Shown: positions 24,701 to 36,787, counted from the stretch's first letter. The stretch: DNA of 64,000 bases from Lineus longissimus (GCF_910592395.1 NC_088309.1:14202599-14266598), one strand, 5' to 3'. Program-made: numbers and translations. Notes: generated by a model from the sequence alone, not told the origin.

Positions 24701-26190
24701 TTTACACTTTCATCTGGTACATCTGGTACTTGGGCATCTTTGGGAGGCAACAGAGTCAATGGAGGCAGTCCAGCTATGTTGCACTCAGTTGCTTTTGATC
24801 TTACAGTTGTCTGCTTTTTAGGGCGTCCTAAAAAGAATACGAAAAGATGTCTGTCCAATGTACCACTACCAGTATACATAATATATTCTTGGCATTTAAA
24901 TGAAGTTTAGAAATTGTAGTGTGGAGGGGTGGTATTATGATCACTTGAAAGTATGGTCATGGCGTCTAATCAATTACCTCTTGATCTTGGCTCAGATCTC
25001 GGAATGACTGGAGTAAATGCCTCTAGTCGTGGCAGAGATATTGGTGTGACCATTAAAGGTGACTCGACTTCAGCTTCAGGTAAAGAACTTGATACATCCA
25101 GATCTGGGTTAGGCTCATTTGGCGAATCTTGCTGCTCATCAGTTGCTGCGGGCTTGCTGTCATCTAGTACCTGCAATAATAACTGAAAGAAAAAAACATT
25201 ACTGCAGTGTAAGGAAGTATGTCTATCTAAAATTGAGGAAGGACATGGCAGGCCATACAACAAAATACAATGTTTTCAGGACATGAACATTAACCTTACC
25301 CTCTTCCTCTCTCTTTTCTTGTAAGCTGATCTTCCACCAACAGCACCACTGCTTGTGCTAGGCCTAGGTTCATCAGACCCATTCTCGAAGTTCGAGAATG
25401 GGTCTGATGAACCTATATCATCAGAGATCGAGTTCGAGTTGAACTCCATCTCTGATGATACACGCTTCATGGGAAGGTTCTTAGAAGGTATGGTAGGCAC
25501 TGCATCTTTCTTCAATCTTCGGCACCTTAAAAAGTCACGGTGTATTATCAATACAATGCGGTTGAGCATGGTTTGCTTTGCAAACTGTCTAACAAGAACA
25601 TATAGTTGAGTGCCAAGTGGAAATGTCATAACCATTGAACGAAGTCATATGACACATCACACAAGACTACTAGACCATGCCTGCCTGCATGCAAGGCCCT
25701 ATGCATATGCACAACCTACATGGCTACAGCCGACTCCACTGGCTGGCTGTAGCTTGCTACATTTATAGTGAAGAGGCCCACATGAATACCATGTCAATGT
25801 CAGGCCTGGCTTATGTATATAACCATTACCATGTAGTGATGTAGCCTACATGCCCACATAACCCGAGTATTCAACACAATAATATTTCGATAGCTGCGTC
25901 TAGGAATTTATTAGGGCTACAGAATCAAAATGTGCTTACTTCTTCTGAAACCCACTTTCGTTCTGGGCAAACGATAATGGTACTTCAAAACAATCGTCAG
26001 TGAAGTGTTTTGAGCACACTACGGCCGAAGTGTTGGTCGGTTTCGGATCCACGAAGTCCGCTCTCGTTGTTTGTACAAACTTCACCCACTGACGTCGAAT
26101 TGCTGGTTTTTTCGGGAATGAATGCGTCGAAAGAGCACTCGATGCATCGGCCGTGGCACTACAGCCGAACAAAACACATCTATTCACCAT
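21720..26190 (-). pseudogene. THAP/AT-hook Kolobok-like transposase, ten exons, two point lesions
   Basis: Exons on the minus strand: 26190-25940, 25525-25300, 25182-24978, 24827-24545, 24103-23563, 23415-23226, 23072-22834, 22652-22481, 22327-22179, 21892-21720. Exon 1 is a complete THAP finger (MVNRCVLFGC, RRQWVKFVQ, CSKHFTDDCF). The exon 3/4 junction creates an AT-hook (RGRPKK). Exon 5 has paired CxxC motifs (CRICC, CLSCDGTNHW), then AAILFAGALPTKALRVLDFWG and DARMDSMGHCAKYGSY. Exon 6 has TTDGHLQIQKW and YLDVWHVAK, and exon 8 LEGYHATVIHFAPK and YLGMKSR. The acidic residues in DARMDS and TTDGH are candidate catalytic positions. Splice phases agree throughout if one base is missing in exon 7, giving ~809 residues. 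Lesions are TAA at 23893-23895 in exon 5 and that exon-7 frameshift. Intron 8 has a GC donor (AG|GCAAGT). The product would bind element ends in the nucleus and catalyse TTAA-targeted cut-and-paste. Confidence 0.85.
24250..24523. mobile_element. 274-bp piggyBac-type MITE in intron 4 of the Kolobok-like transposase
   Basis: It is flanked by TTAA at 24246-24249 and 24524-24527, with perfect 13-bp inverted ends CCCTTTAGATCCT and AGGATCTAAAGGG. Just inside the left end, CTAACCGGCCGC occurs twice in tandem (about 24261 and 24304). It lies wholly inside the intron between exons 4 (ends 24545) and 5 (starts 24103), so it leaves the coding sequence untouched. It is non-coding. Confidence 0.85.
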
Positions 26191-26475
26191 ATCAATTGAT
26201 ATTTCGTATGATATCGCAAGAAACTATTCACATGCAAATGCACTGCACCGCCATGATATTCCCGAGAGAGATCGCTCGACCTTCCTTTGTTGTCGTCATC
26301 GCCGAAGATTCCCGAAGATTTTCGTTTTTATAGGATGGGCGTGGTCTGGGAATAAAAGTTGAAAGAAAACGAACCACATTGCTTAAAATCGATTTTTTTG
26401 GGATTTATTGTTGTCTTAATGCATACTTAGACCTTCTCAACCCACATGTTGGTGCCATTCAGTTATACCTTTAAG

Positions 26476-27065
26476 TTATTTGTCACAGGGGAATATACGA
26501 ATCACTAATGAGCGAGATATCACACTTTCTAGGTTTTCACTTTTGCCCCCTGGTATCCAAGTCGAGGAACAGATTAGACCAAAATTCAGTGTCAGAGGTA
26601 ACCTGACCTAGGGGGTCTTGTGTACAAAGTTTCAAACCGATCAACCCAAGCCGTTACGAAACGTGCCACAGTTACGCTCAAACGGCCAATTTACTCCATT
26701 TGACCTCATGACCTTGAAAAATAGGTAAAATCAAAAACCTTTATGACATGCGATGTATCCTGGCTGGGAGTACCTACCATAAAAATGTCATCAAAAACAA
26801 ATCACTAATAAGTGAGATATCACACTATTTATGTTTTCAGTTTTGGCCCCTGGTGGCCAAGTCAAGAATCAGATGGAAATTCAGTGTCATAGGTCATCTG
26901 ACCTAGGGGGTCACGCATACAAAGTTTTGAGTCCATAGCCCAATAAGTTAAGAAACGTGCCACTGTTTTTGAAATAGGATACGACGGACAACGACACACT
27001 GCGGTGTTGTATAGACTCACCGTACCGTACCGGTGAGCCAATAAGCGAGATATTGTACTTTTTAC
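26476..27065 (+). mobile_element. Minisatellite-bearing repeat, family 1, partial copy c
   Basis: It starts abruptly at the Kolobok-like element's right TTAA and contains two modules (CCCCTGGTGGCCAAGTC, AAGAAACGTGCCAC, GGATACGACGGACAACGAC), then a terminus CTCACCGTACCGTACCGGTGAGCCAATAAG. Another module start (AAGCGAGATATTGTACTTTTT) follows directly, suggesting two copies in tandem or a nested copy. The 5' end is missing. Confidence 0.65.
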
Positions 27066-29632
27066 ATTCCTTAAGTGAAAATCATTGCATTCCATAAAAG
27101 CGTTTTCCTTTAGGGTCTCACATCGGAGTTCAAATGTATTCATGCACAAAGTCCACCCAGCACGATAGTTCCTAAAAATTCGTTGATCTCTTGGTCCTCA
27201 GTGTATGCCAGTGTTGATTTAGAAATTTGTTTGGGCAAAGACATGTTATTGGGAGTCTCTGAAACCTGGAGCACTGCCCAAAGGCTGATAACAAGAAACT
27301 ACGTCCAGTCCAGTGCCAGTTGGTGCATTTTTTGCTGACTTGTGCAAAATTCAATATAGCTAAAAAGCTTAATGGTTGACCCTCGATTTAAAAAAAAATG
27401 TTTTTATAGTGTAAGCAACTTTCATTCATGGGAGAATGGTCACTGTAACAATTATCCAGGAAGAAATGTATAATTTCTGCATTTTTCGTGATTGTCCGGC
27501 CCAATTGGCAATATTGCCATTTTGGATGGTGAACAGAGCTAGGAGACAATGCGATGCTTATGATTATTTGTAAAGAAACAAGCATAGCGTTGAATGTCCC
27601 CCGTTGTTGTTGGGTAATTTTTGAAAAATGTGTAGTTTGAATCCGTGTGGTGTTGTTGGCTGTCATTGACTGAAGTTTATGGTTCAGTTGGGTGTCCCAT
27701 TTTAGGGATTTCAATCATTTCAGTTCATTTCAAAATTCAGTGTCTAAGTATCTCTGACCTAGGGGGTTATGTGTACAAAGTTTCAAGTTCATAGCACTTG
27801 CGGTTAAGAAATGTGTCACAGGCTATGACGGACGACGAAGACGGACACAGGTGAGCCAAAAATGGTCCCAATGTTGGGTTCCAAGCTCATTCGATACAAA
27901 AAAAAAACTGGATGATAAAATATTAAAATCAGGACTGATACACATTTAGAGTGTTGAAATCCGTATCAGGCCGTGATACAGAAAAATCAGAAAGATATGG
28001 CCGGAAGCTCCTCTGTTCAATGAATTTTGTGTTTACTCAAAACTCGTCATTTCAACAAATCCCAACAGTCCTTTTAAAATCAAAGCAGTCGTGATTGGCT
28101 GGCACTGACTGCTGTGTTAGGAACACGCCTCCAAGTCACACCGATGTCGTTAAACGCGGCAGAAGTCACGTCATCGGTATTGCCTCGACGTTGCCGTAAC
28201 GTCATTTGCCTCTCAGGGACTTCAGTCGTCAGGAGCTCCTTGCCGAACGAAATGTGTACTACAATGCAATGGGTTGTGGTGTGGCAGCAATGCTTTGTCT
28301 GTCACAGCTATTGACAGCATGACTCCAATGGAAACAAAGACACGTGTTTCACTCGACGATTTTAACGATATAAAATCACATGAACTACCTAAATAAACAA
28401 TCACGAACTAATACCCCAAAGTGTAATCCACTAGTAGATGATTGAATTTAATAAATTTTCACAACAGTGACGTTAAATTCATAGTCTGTGATTAGTTTTC
28501 CGACTTTTATCACGGTAGATGTTCACATCATAACCAAATGTTGACATGGAATGACTTCACATTATGGGGTTGTTCTTATTGATAGAAGCAGAAATTGGAA
28601 TTTCCCAACCCTTTCCCCCCAAAATACAAACTACTGAGACAGAAACCACCATAGATCCCCTCGTTTTCTTAACTTTTGAGCCCTATGAAGATGACCAATA
28701 TTTTGCTCACATAGGGATTGGTTGTGTACATGGTGTAGTGTAAGTTGCATTAGGCGATCCCATTTACGGCCGCTTGGGAAATTGACAGAACTGCACGTCA
28801 ATATTAATCTTTACAAAACTGATACCGTCTCATGAGGCCAGACCTTTTTTATTAGTTGGTTCGCGGACCCGCCGCCAAGGGCAACGCAGAAACTGGAAAA
28901 AAAATAAAATCACATATTTTCCGCAAATCCCCATCCCGCCCAGAAATGTGCCAAATAAGGAAAAAAATCGAATTTATTTAAATTTTTATTCCGCCCGCCG
29001 CTCCAGATTTCTCGCTCAGCAGCCTGGTTTGTCTCATCCCCGATTGTGGCGCTCAACACTATACTGACCTGGGTCTAAATATAGATTCCATTAGAAAATA
29101 ATTTCCCCCACAGATTTGGTGGACAGCGTTAATGGGGTAATAACATGAGATAGCGGACGCTAACTAACCATAATTGAACATTGGAGAGAGGACACAGGAA
29201 TACCACAGAAAGAAGGGTAAGGGCGGAACAAAAACAAGAAACACATGAAACACAGTTGAATTAATGACCATCAAAATGTACATAAATAAACTGGAATGAT
29301 GGGTGGGCATGTTATTACTCCATTCCTGATTGAGGGTTCGATAGAATCTCAATCAAACTTCAACTTACAGACCAAAGTCTCATTTAATTCTTAAATTCTA
29401 TCTCACCCATCAATCATGGTGATTACGTAATCCCATGGGACATGAAAGCCTCGTGTCTGAATGACGACCGGAAATACAGGATTAACAGATACAACACAGG
29501 AAGCTGTGCAACAAGACCATAACAATACCGAAGTAGGTATGAAACTAACAATCCCTCAATCTTTACAAGGAATTGGAAAGTACTAGCCGCAGCCATCAAA
29601 TTGAAAGTACAAAAGTTTGTGTATATCATAAT
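27066..29632. other. Gene-poor stretch with repeat scraps
   Basis: Besides the family-1 fragment at 27725-27862, three items stand out. One is a single terminus GGCCAGACCTTTTTTATTAG near 28834, related to the TAG-flanked MITE at 1575 but without a partner end. The second is a segment at 29143-29441 whose two ends match, in permuted order, a 60-bp block at 39211-39270. The third is moderately GC-rich sequence around 28100-28260 with repeated ACGTCA/TGACG-type half-sites but no attached gene. No coding sequence is recognised. Confidence 0.4.
27725..27862 (+). mobile_element. Minisatellite-bearing repeat, family 1, 3' fragment d
   Basis: It begins at AAATTCAGTGTC, runs through CTGACCTAGGGGGTTATGTG and TTTCAAGTTCATAGCACTTG, and ends GACGGACACAGGTGAGCCAAAAA. 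Only the last module and the 3' terminus are present. Confidence 0.6.
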
Positions 29633-29929
29633 CTATACTATAATGCGCGTTGTGGCCGCTAAATAGGAGGCGATTTTTGTTTCAAAATTGGGCCTCGAAA
29701 ATGCGTCGAATTCTTGCAACTTTTGGTTTCGTAGTTGTGGATCATAAGTAAGAGTGTCACTGAGGGTGTCATACGTCGAATATCTTCGTGGTTTTAGAAT
29801 AGATAACAACTTTTCAGAGAGCACGTCGACTGGAGAGCTCCGCTCATTCTCAAAAGCATGCACAAACTTCACGCATATTCTCCCTGCCACATCAGTATTA
29901 GCTTCCAGCACGTATGTAGTGCTATACAA
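29633..29929 (-). CDS. Unidentified coding-like frame, 98+ residues
   Basis: The frame can be read upstream from a TAA at about 29950 as APWTRLYSTTYVLEANTDV and continues to RICVKFVHAFENE, SSPVDVLSEKLLSILKPRRY and DTLSDTLTYDPQLRNQKLQE before stopping at 29633. Amino-acid composition and spacing of hydrophobic residues look protein-like and not random. I do not recognise the family. It has no start Met in a good context, so it may be an internal exon or a scrap of a mobile-element protein. No neighbouring exon was found. Confidence 0.3.
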   Translation of the reverse strand: MYSTTYVLEANTDVAGRICVKFVHAFENERSSPVDVLSEKLLSILKPRRYSTYDTLSDTLTYDPQLRNQKLQEFDAFSRPNFETKIASYLAATTRIIV

Positions 29930-29949
29930 CCTGGTCCATGGTGCAGGGT

Positions 29950-30620
29950 ATTAGCAGGGAGATTAATGATTAGCCTGTTCTATTTTAGTTCTATTCGAGA
30001 AACACTGACCTGAGTGATAAGGCGAATTCTGCAGAGTGGCCTACCGGAACATGTAGTCAGGGTATCAATAAACAGTTATGCCAGGATGGACAAAATATGT
30101 ACAGTGGCCAGCGCTTGCTGTTTGTTTTATTCTTTACTGACTGATGTTGTCAGTTTGAAATGCGTTCTGCATCTCTCCATGCGCCTGGCTTTGGTCCGAC
30201 AGTGGCATTGGGTACGGGAGTGGGTAGGTGATATGCCTAATATGTGAGGGCCTTATTTGGAACAGGACCTGCTGTCACTGGTCTCAACGCATTGTGCAAA
30301 ATAGCGTACTCCAATCAATCTATTGGGGGTTGCATGTAGATAGCAGCAATAAGTCCCTAAATGCAGTTAATTTCGTGTTTAACCTTTAATAAAACTTCAG
30401 TAACGTTAGAAATTTAATGTAGCTCAATCATCGTGCCCATTTAACTAATTTATATTACATTTCAACTTTGCCCGCTCCATGGGTACATTGAATACAAGAA
30501 TTATGCTGATAACCGTCTGTTAGGTAATAAATAGTAAGTACAGGCGTCTCTGGCAAATGTTTATGAAAATAACATCTGGATCTTGTGATGCTATAGATCT
30601 GCTGATGGGCATCAGAGATA
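29950..30620. other. Gene-poor stretch
   Basis: No gene, repeat pair or element end could be supported between the coding-like frame and the Harbinger-like MITE. Confidence 0.4.
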
Positions 30621-31422
30621 TTAGGGCTTTTTACACGGTGCGGGTTCGTCCGAACCGGCCTAAACCCACCTCGGGTCGGTTCCCACAAAGCCAGTTCACC
30701 TGGATGAAATCGTATTCACACGGTGCGGGTTAGTTGAACTGACTTCGATCCAGTTCGAGGCCAGTTCGTTCGCGCTGTGGCCGATCGTGGCGTTTCTGAA
30801 TCTCCTGTCGTTTGGAGGAAGAAAAGTTTCATAACAACCATCAAACAAAATAAAAAAAACAATCTTTATACACTTTATTATTATGCTTGGTACCGTCTAG
30901 GGCCCTTTGTATATGGTCCTCCCCCCAGATCTCCAATAAAATGTACGTTTCTTCATCCGCCCAGCAGTTCCCTCTAAAACCTTGAGCTTGCGCTGCAGTG
31001 GCCATGATCGAGATATGAATGATCGAAATACGAAATATCCAAGAAAAAGCCGAAAAAACAAGTGAAATTAAAGCAAATGAACAGATGAATCACGAAGAAT
31101 GGATCGAATCAAAACACGGCGCTAAAAGTCCTGACAGGAATACGACAGCTATTCCCGCTAATGACGTCAGTTTTGTGCCGAGTGCAAACTGGCCTCAGGT
31201 GAGTTTAAAGCAAGTTCGCATTTACACAACAACTTGAACCCACCTGAACCGACCTGAACCCTCCTGAACCGGCCCGAGACTCGGCTTTGCGACGAATCTC
31301 AGGCCGGTTCTGTTAAAGTCAGTTAAGGTTGGTTCAGGCTGATTTAATCGTATTTACACGGTGCTTTTTATACTGAACTGGTCTCGAACCGGATCGAACC
31401 CGCACCGTGTAAATGGCTCTTA
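30621..31422. mobile_element. Harbinger-like MITE, ~796 bp, TTA target duplication (element 30624-31419)
   Basis: TTA occurs at 30621-30623 and 31420-31422. The left end is GGGCTTTTTACACGGTGCGG and the right end, inverted, is GAGCCATTTACACGGTGCGG, so the terminal repeats match over TTACACGGTGCGGGTTCG. Sub-terminal copies of the same motif recur (ATTCACACGGTGCGGGTTAG near 30713; CGTATTTACACGGTGC near 31345), together with repeated AACCGGNNNNAACC-type phrases at both ends. The interior frame at 31019-31237 (lysine/glutamate-rich, 72 codons) may be a scrap of an accessory protein. TTA duplication and GGGC termini fit PIF/Harbinger. Confidence 0.75.
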
Positions 31423-32008
31423 TCTGTACTACCCCTGATTGATCTGTCACTCAAGCAGGGTTACCATGCCGTTTCAAGCCGGTGTATATTTTTACCGTAA
31501 TTGAGTCACCGCTATCACCAAGGCTTAGCTTGACTCAGACCTAACTTAAGCAAATTAAGAGCAGGCAATATGTAATAATGAAGCTAACTTCAGCCCAACA
31601 GTGTGGGAAAGTGGAAAGTCGATGTCTCTCATCTATGACAGCCAAGACAGCCACCAGTGTTAAAGGGACCATGAAGGTGTCTCAAATATCTGGTCACAAG
31701 AGACTCTCTGTCTCATGTTTGTCAATTTGCAGTTCAGCAATATCAGCATGCTATACTGTGTGAAATAACCTGATGAGTGATAGCTTTAATTAATGATTTA
31801 TAACTGTTTGTAATCAGGGAAACAGGACTATTTCAAATAGAGTCCACTGCTAAAACCTAAAACGATGTCAAAAGTTGGGCAATGTTAAAAACTGAAACTA
31901 ACTTTGCACGATCTTTGAAACTGACTTTGCACCATTTCTTGCAAAACTGACGAACATTGCAATCGGGTGTGGTGCCAACTCAAGAAAGCCCTTGTGATTC
32001 CTTTGCTT
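31423..32008. other. Gene-poor stretch
   Basis: No coding sequence is recognised. A loose tandem phrase (AACTGACTTTGCACCATTTC and AACTAACTTTGCACGATCTT) occurs near 31900-31945. Confidence 0.4.
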
Positions 32009-34619
32009 AACAAGAGGCCCAAGGGCCTGGCGCTCAGCTGGATGACCTAATAACATAGGACGGAGGGTGTAAAGTAGTAAATATCGACTTTATACTACTG
32101 TTTGGAGGTCAAGAGAACACGTTATACCACTAAAATTTCAAATGCAGAGCTGCCAGCTGGATGAAATATGATTGAACTAATCAGCCATGGTATGTAAATA
32201 TTACAGGAGGCAACGGAAGATATCCCTAGTTCAGTATGTTGTAACGGTAGCTTTACAGAAAAGAAGTGTCAGAGAGGATGATACTTCTCCATGGACAACG
32301 GTGGTATGTCCAGGCTGGGTTGTACAGCACAAGGATACAAAATGCTGTCTGTAATTGAGAGGTATCCTGATTTAACAGAGTTCAAAATAAATAGAAATGA
32401 CCAGTTTGGGACGAACACCACTTTTTTTTTTTTTTAATAAGGTAGAGATTACAGGAGTCAACAAAATTAATTTTATTGAGAGAAATTGACCTTTCCTGCA
32501 GGTGATTGGAATTTACAATACAAAGGGTCGTTTTTCATGACATTGTGCTCTACTGCGTATCCCTAGTGAGTCGATCGGGAACCAATCTATCCTTGGCGCA
32601 GACAGGTTCAAATTGGCTATATCTTGAATAGATTGAATTGCGATGAAAATCTAATGCAATAAAGGAGCAATATCAAAGAGACAAATTAATCAAACCAATT
32701 TTCCACAGACTCGGACCCTGCAATGGCGTGATGTATGCATGCATATAAAAGTATATCAATTGGTCCGATAGAGATGATGAGGCAATGTCAATATGCCTCG
32801 TTCCTTAGTCAGCAATATTCCCCTTTTTATACGGAGAAGAAGGAGAACCCAGATAGGCCTTCACACGTCGGCTTCCAAAAGGCTTGAACCAACTGTACTA
32901 TCACTACTATAACTTTAAAATGCGTGCTCCTCCTACATGTAGCAATGTAGAAGCTAGAAGTTCAGCACCGTGAGCAGCTCCTTGGTAAGGCCATGTCAGG
33001 TTCCGCACGCCTCTTCAGATACATCAAGTATTGAAAGCCGTGGTGAGCATATAAAAAGACCATGGTCACCTTAATTTGAAAATCCCTTCATAATCAAGGG
33101 CTACCTCCGACTAAAACAGCACCCATAAACAATAGACCACCAATTTGACCCCAGCTCCTAACTGCGGGAAAACCCAAGTTCAGCAACCAAAAATACCAAA
33201 AATACATTTTTGTTTACATTTGAACTGCACACATGCGTTTGTTTACAATTTCATTTCCCGCGAAATCTCGAAAATCAGGTGACCTGCAATCGTGGATTGA
33301 AAATAACATCAACCTGGGTTCAGCAGGTCAGCAGGTATACCAGCTGTTCCAATCATCCCCCTATAGCCAGCTGTTCAAAAGGTAATGTTATTCACCCCAC
33401 AGGGAGTGCAGGTAATTGATTAAGCCCCAGCATAACTTAACAGCAATGGCTTGGCTTCTGTGAGTGGTAAGGAGAATTGACAGTGTCCGATTAAAAATCC
33501 CTCATTACTGCTCCGCTGAAGTAAATTTTTGAATAAAACCAAGACGTTGCATCAGGGTAAGGTGTCACCACCATTCCTGCAAAATTTCAAGGCGATCCAA
33601 CGCCTCTAAGTGTGACTTTATTTGTCCCCCTTCTAATATTATTATATAGAAGATTTAGATCAGCGATGACGTCATTACTGGTGATTCCCTACGTTGTCCA
33701 ATGAGCGCTTTTTAAAGTGTGCCATTTGGCATGTATTAGCATGCAATGTATTTTATCAGCGCTGCCAATTGCCGAACAGAATGCCGTAGCTCCGTCAATT
33801 TTGAATCAATTTGTATGGGAGTAACATTATTGTGTTGCTTAAAACGTCTACTTTTTACTCATGTAAGAATCGTACTACTAAAAACTAATATGCAAAGAGA
33901 ATCATGCCGATTCACTGCACATACTGTGGGAATTCTCCACTTCAAAATACATCGCAAACAGAGCGTGCACTTCCGATATCGTTTTCACAGAATTGTGGCC
34001 AAATTTTCAAGAACTAATTTCTGAAAGTATTCCCTTAAGACCTTATGACTACCGACTGAAAGGAACTAGTGATAATATCGCCTACTTGACTACTTTTTAG
34101 CAGAAAATTGGTTACTTGTTGCAAAATCAATCTTCCATCTTTAGACTGGTCACAGTGGGTATGCTGAAATATAGCCTGGTTCCTTGGCCAATTCAATGCG
34201 CAGAATACAACTGCGCAACTATACGTCATAACCCGGGCTTTTAAATCGTCAAAAGATCTGTCAAATGTGCCTGTAGTGCCAACTGGCGGTGAAAACTTAA
34301 CTAATTCCATTACAAGTCAAAATGAAAAATTATTCAAAAATATTCGGCCAGATTTGAAAACAATATTTCCTCTGTATAAAGGAAAGAAGTTTAAACTTCC
34401 CGATGACCTCATTCGCCGAATGTAGGTCGGATCGCGCTGATTTTTGGTTTCTGAGTTCCCCTTGGGCTACTCCTAATTTAGCAGCGCCAACAAAGTGCCT
34501 AGGTCTTACAGTTACAAAATGCCCAAAATTGACATGGAAGGAAGGATGGCAGGAAGGACGGACACCATTCCCTTAGTAATATGACCAGCTTCGCTGACTT
34601 TATCAGCTGAGCTAAAAAG
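32009..34619 (+). mobile_element. Long non-coding repeat, family 2 (HINE-like ends), copy 1
   Basis: The 5' end reads CAAGAGGCCCAAGGGCCTGG then CGCTCAGCTGGATGACC. The 3' end is CAGCTTCGCTGACTTTATCAGCTGAGCTAAAAA, a hairpin-forming terminus whose TCAGCTGAGC complements the 5' GCTCAGCTG. The first ~1.4 kb (to about 33420) is a close match to 49719-51160; the remainder is only patchily related. The GGAAGGATGGCAGGAAGGACGG tract before the 3' end takes the place of the family-1 microsatellite. No long frame is conserved between the copies, so it is treated as non-autonomous. Confidence 0.7.
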
Positions 34620-34624
34620 CCATC

Positions 34625-35885
34625 ACATGACTGTGACATTCTGAGTAATTATCGCCCAGTCTCTCTAACTGATCTTTTCTGTCGAAGGTATTCGAGAAGG
34701 TCGTGGCGGAGCAGCTTATCGCACATGTCAACTCAAGCAGTCTTTACCCACGGATGCAATCTGCCTACAGAAAGGGGCACAGCACTGAAACTGCTTTGTT
34801 GCACGTGGTCAACGACCTACTTATGGCACTCGACCAAGGCAAGGAGGCTGTGCTGATTCTCCTCGACCTCTCGGCGGCCTGCGACACCATAGATTAGAAC
34901 ATACTGCTGTCTAGGTTGCGAAATCGTTTTGGGGTCACCGCGATGGTACCCCAGTTGCTCGAGTCTTATTTAAAGGGTCGGACACAATGCATACTACTCG
35001 ATGGTGTTTGGTCTCGTAACGTACCTATCGACTGTGTCGTACCACAGTTCGGTACTCGGGCCAATCCTTTTTTCGTTGTATATTGTTCCCCTGGAGGACA
35101 TAATTGTGAAGCTTGGTTGCATGTCATATACTGACGACAATCAGGTATACGCTACACTGAAGCCAGGAGATCACCCCAATACTGTAATATCCTTAGAAGA
35201 ATGTGTAAAAGAAATTTGAGTGTGGCTCAAGGAAAATAAGCTCAAATGCAACGATCCAACGATCTCGTTTTCGTCGGTCAAACCAGAGGAAAATACCACT
35301 CATTGTCAATATCGGGCAAACACCAGTCCAATCAAAAGCATCCGTAAAGGACCTTGGTTTTACTCTTGACCAGACCCTCTCAATGAGAGACCATGTTAAC
35401 AATGTCTGTAAGGCAGCTTCTTTTGCTATCTGGCGAATCGGTCGTATTCGTCACCTACTCGACCAACAGTCAGCCGAACAGCTAGTCCATGCTTTTATAA
35501 CATCTCGGCTGGACTATTGTAACAGCTTACTGTTCGGCCTTCCTGACGCGTACATCAACAGACTACAGTTAATCCAAAACTCGGCTGCTAGGCTTGTTGT
35601 GTGTGTCAGGAAGTATGACCACATCACCCCAGTTTTAAATATGCTGCACTGGCTGCCAGTCGAACAAAGATGTGTTTTTAAATTTCTGCTCTTAGTATAC
35701 AAATGTTTTAATGGACTTGCACCAAAATACCTTTGCGACCTTTTGGTTGCCGACCAGCCAGCACGATGTTGTTAAATGTTGTTTTAAAAATGTTTTAAAA
35801 TCAATTATGTTTTATATCGTAAAGCGCACTGAGGTTTCACTGAAACATAGTACGCTATATAAGCAATTTTATTATCTATCATTAT
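34625..35885 (+). pseudogene. Non-LTR retrotransposon (jockey/CR1/L2-type) reverse-transcriptase relic
   Basis: Successive broken frames carry FEKVVAEQLIAHVNSSS, a QSAYRKGHSTETALL block, LLDLSAACDTID followed by a stop at 34896, SYLKGRTQ, YTDDNQVY (the catalytic YADD with Ala changed to Thr), then DLGFTLDQTLSM and RLDYCNSLLFGLP, LIQNSAARLV and a LLVYKCFNGLAPKYL block near 35720. These follow the normal order of an RT palm/thumb and its C-terminal region. Frames change at about 34900, 35040-35100, 35219 and 35380, and there are internal stops, so it is dead. The end has a CTATATAAGCAATTTTATTA tail typical of such LINE 3' UTRs. The N-terminal endonuclease is absent, as usual for 5'-truncated copies. 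Confidence 0.85.
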
Positions 35886-36787
35886 TTAAAAAGGTGGGCA
35901 ATATTCAAAACACAGTACAATGTAGTAAATACGCATAATAGACCAGGATACCCCACGTTACCACAACTTACTAAATTTTCAAAGGTTTCTTATGGCGTAT
36001 AGTGCTATATAATCTGCTAACAGGAGCAGCTGATAGTAAGTCCACCACGATATTTCAAGTAATGACATTGTTAAAAAAGCCATCAAAGTAGGCAAAAGGC
36101 ACTCAATGGCGACAGGAGCAACACTAGCTGACAAGTGTTCTCAAAAAAGGGCAAAAAGCACCAAGCTGGCACCTGCCAATGGGAGGATTTCCCCCCCCCC
36201 CTCATTCCCATATCAGATGGGACAGGTGATTTGAGTGGGTTTATAATGGTGTCACAAATTGACTTGTAAATATTTCAAAATTCAGCACAACAAACGCATG
36301 TCGCCTTAATGTACCCATCTAGCAACATTCTTTGCAAAGCTATTCATCATGCTACGCTGTAGGTGTAGCCAGTATGTGCTCGTAGGTCAAGACACAGGCA
36401 AGCTCGAACGATGGGTACCTGAGGGATTCAAAACCTGAGTAAAGGAGGTGCACTATCCAGAGCCATGTAAGAGGAGGTGTAAACCACATGCACATATGTG
36501 CATGTAGCCAAAGCTGTTGACCATTCTGGTCGCATTCTGTGATGGCAACCAATTCCACAACTAATTGTTGTTAGGAGGTTTGTGATCATGGGCAAGTACG
36601 AAATATCTATTGTATATGATTACATCATCGTAGCCAAGTTGCTCCCAAACTTGGGAACCAACATATCTAGATTCTTAACAGGGTCTATCTCAGGCAGATG
36701 ATTGAATCCATCGTTTCCATTTAGGTAGCTTATGCCTGAATTGTCTGACATTTCATCGACCTGCCTCAAAAGGGGATAGCCAATGCA
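35886..36787. other. Gene-poor stretch
   Basis: No gene is recognised. A poly-C tract (about 36190-36201) is the only notable feature. Confidence 0.4.

Larger units (their letters stand above)
20106..26474. mobile_element. Kolobok-like DNA transposon, 6.36 kb, TTAA-flanked, two genes (element 20110-26470)
   Basis: TTAA lies at 20106-20109 and 26471-26474. Between them the ends are AGGTATAAC... and ...GTTATACCT, 9-bp perfect inverted repeats. The minus strand carries a ten-exon THAP-domain transposase; the plus strand carries a two-exon P2X7-tail-like zinc protein. The genes converge, with stop codons at 21431 and 21720. A TTAA duplication plus a THAP transposase is the published signature of the Kolobok superfamily; piggyBac shares TTAA but lacks THAP. 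Each gene has only point lesions (a nonsense codon and 1-nt frameshifts), so the copy is fairly young. A piggyBac-type MITE is nested in intron 4 of the transposase. Confidence 0.85.
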
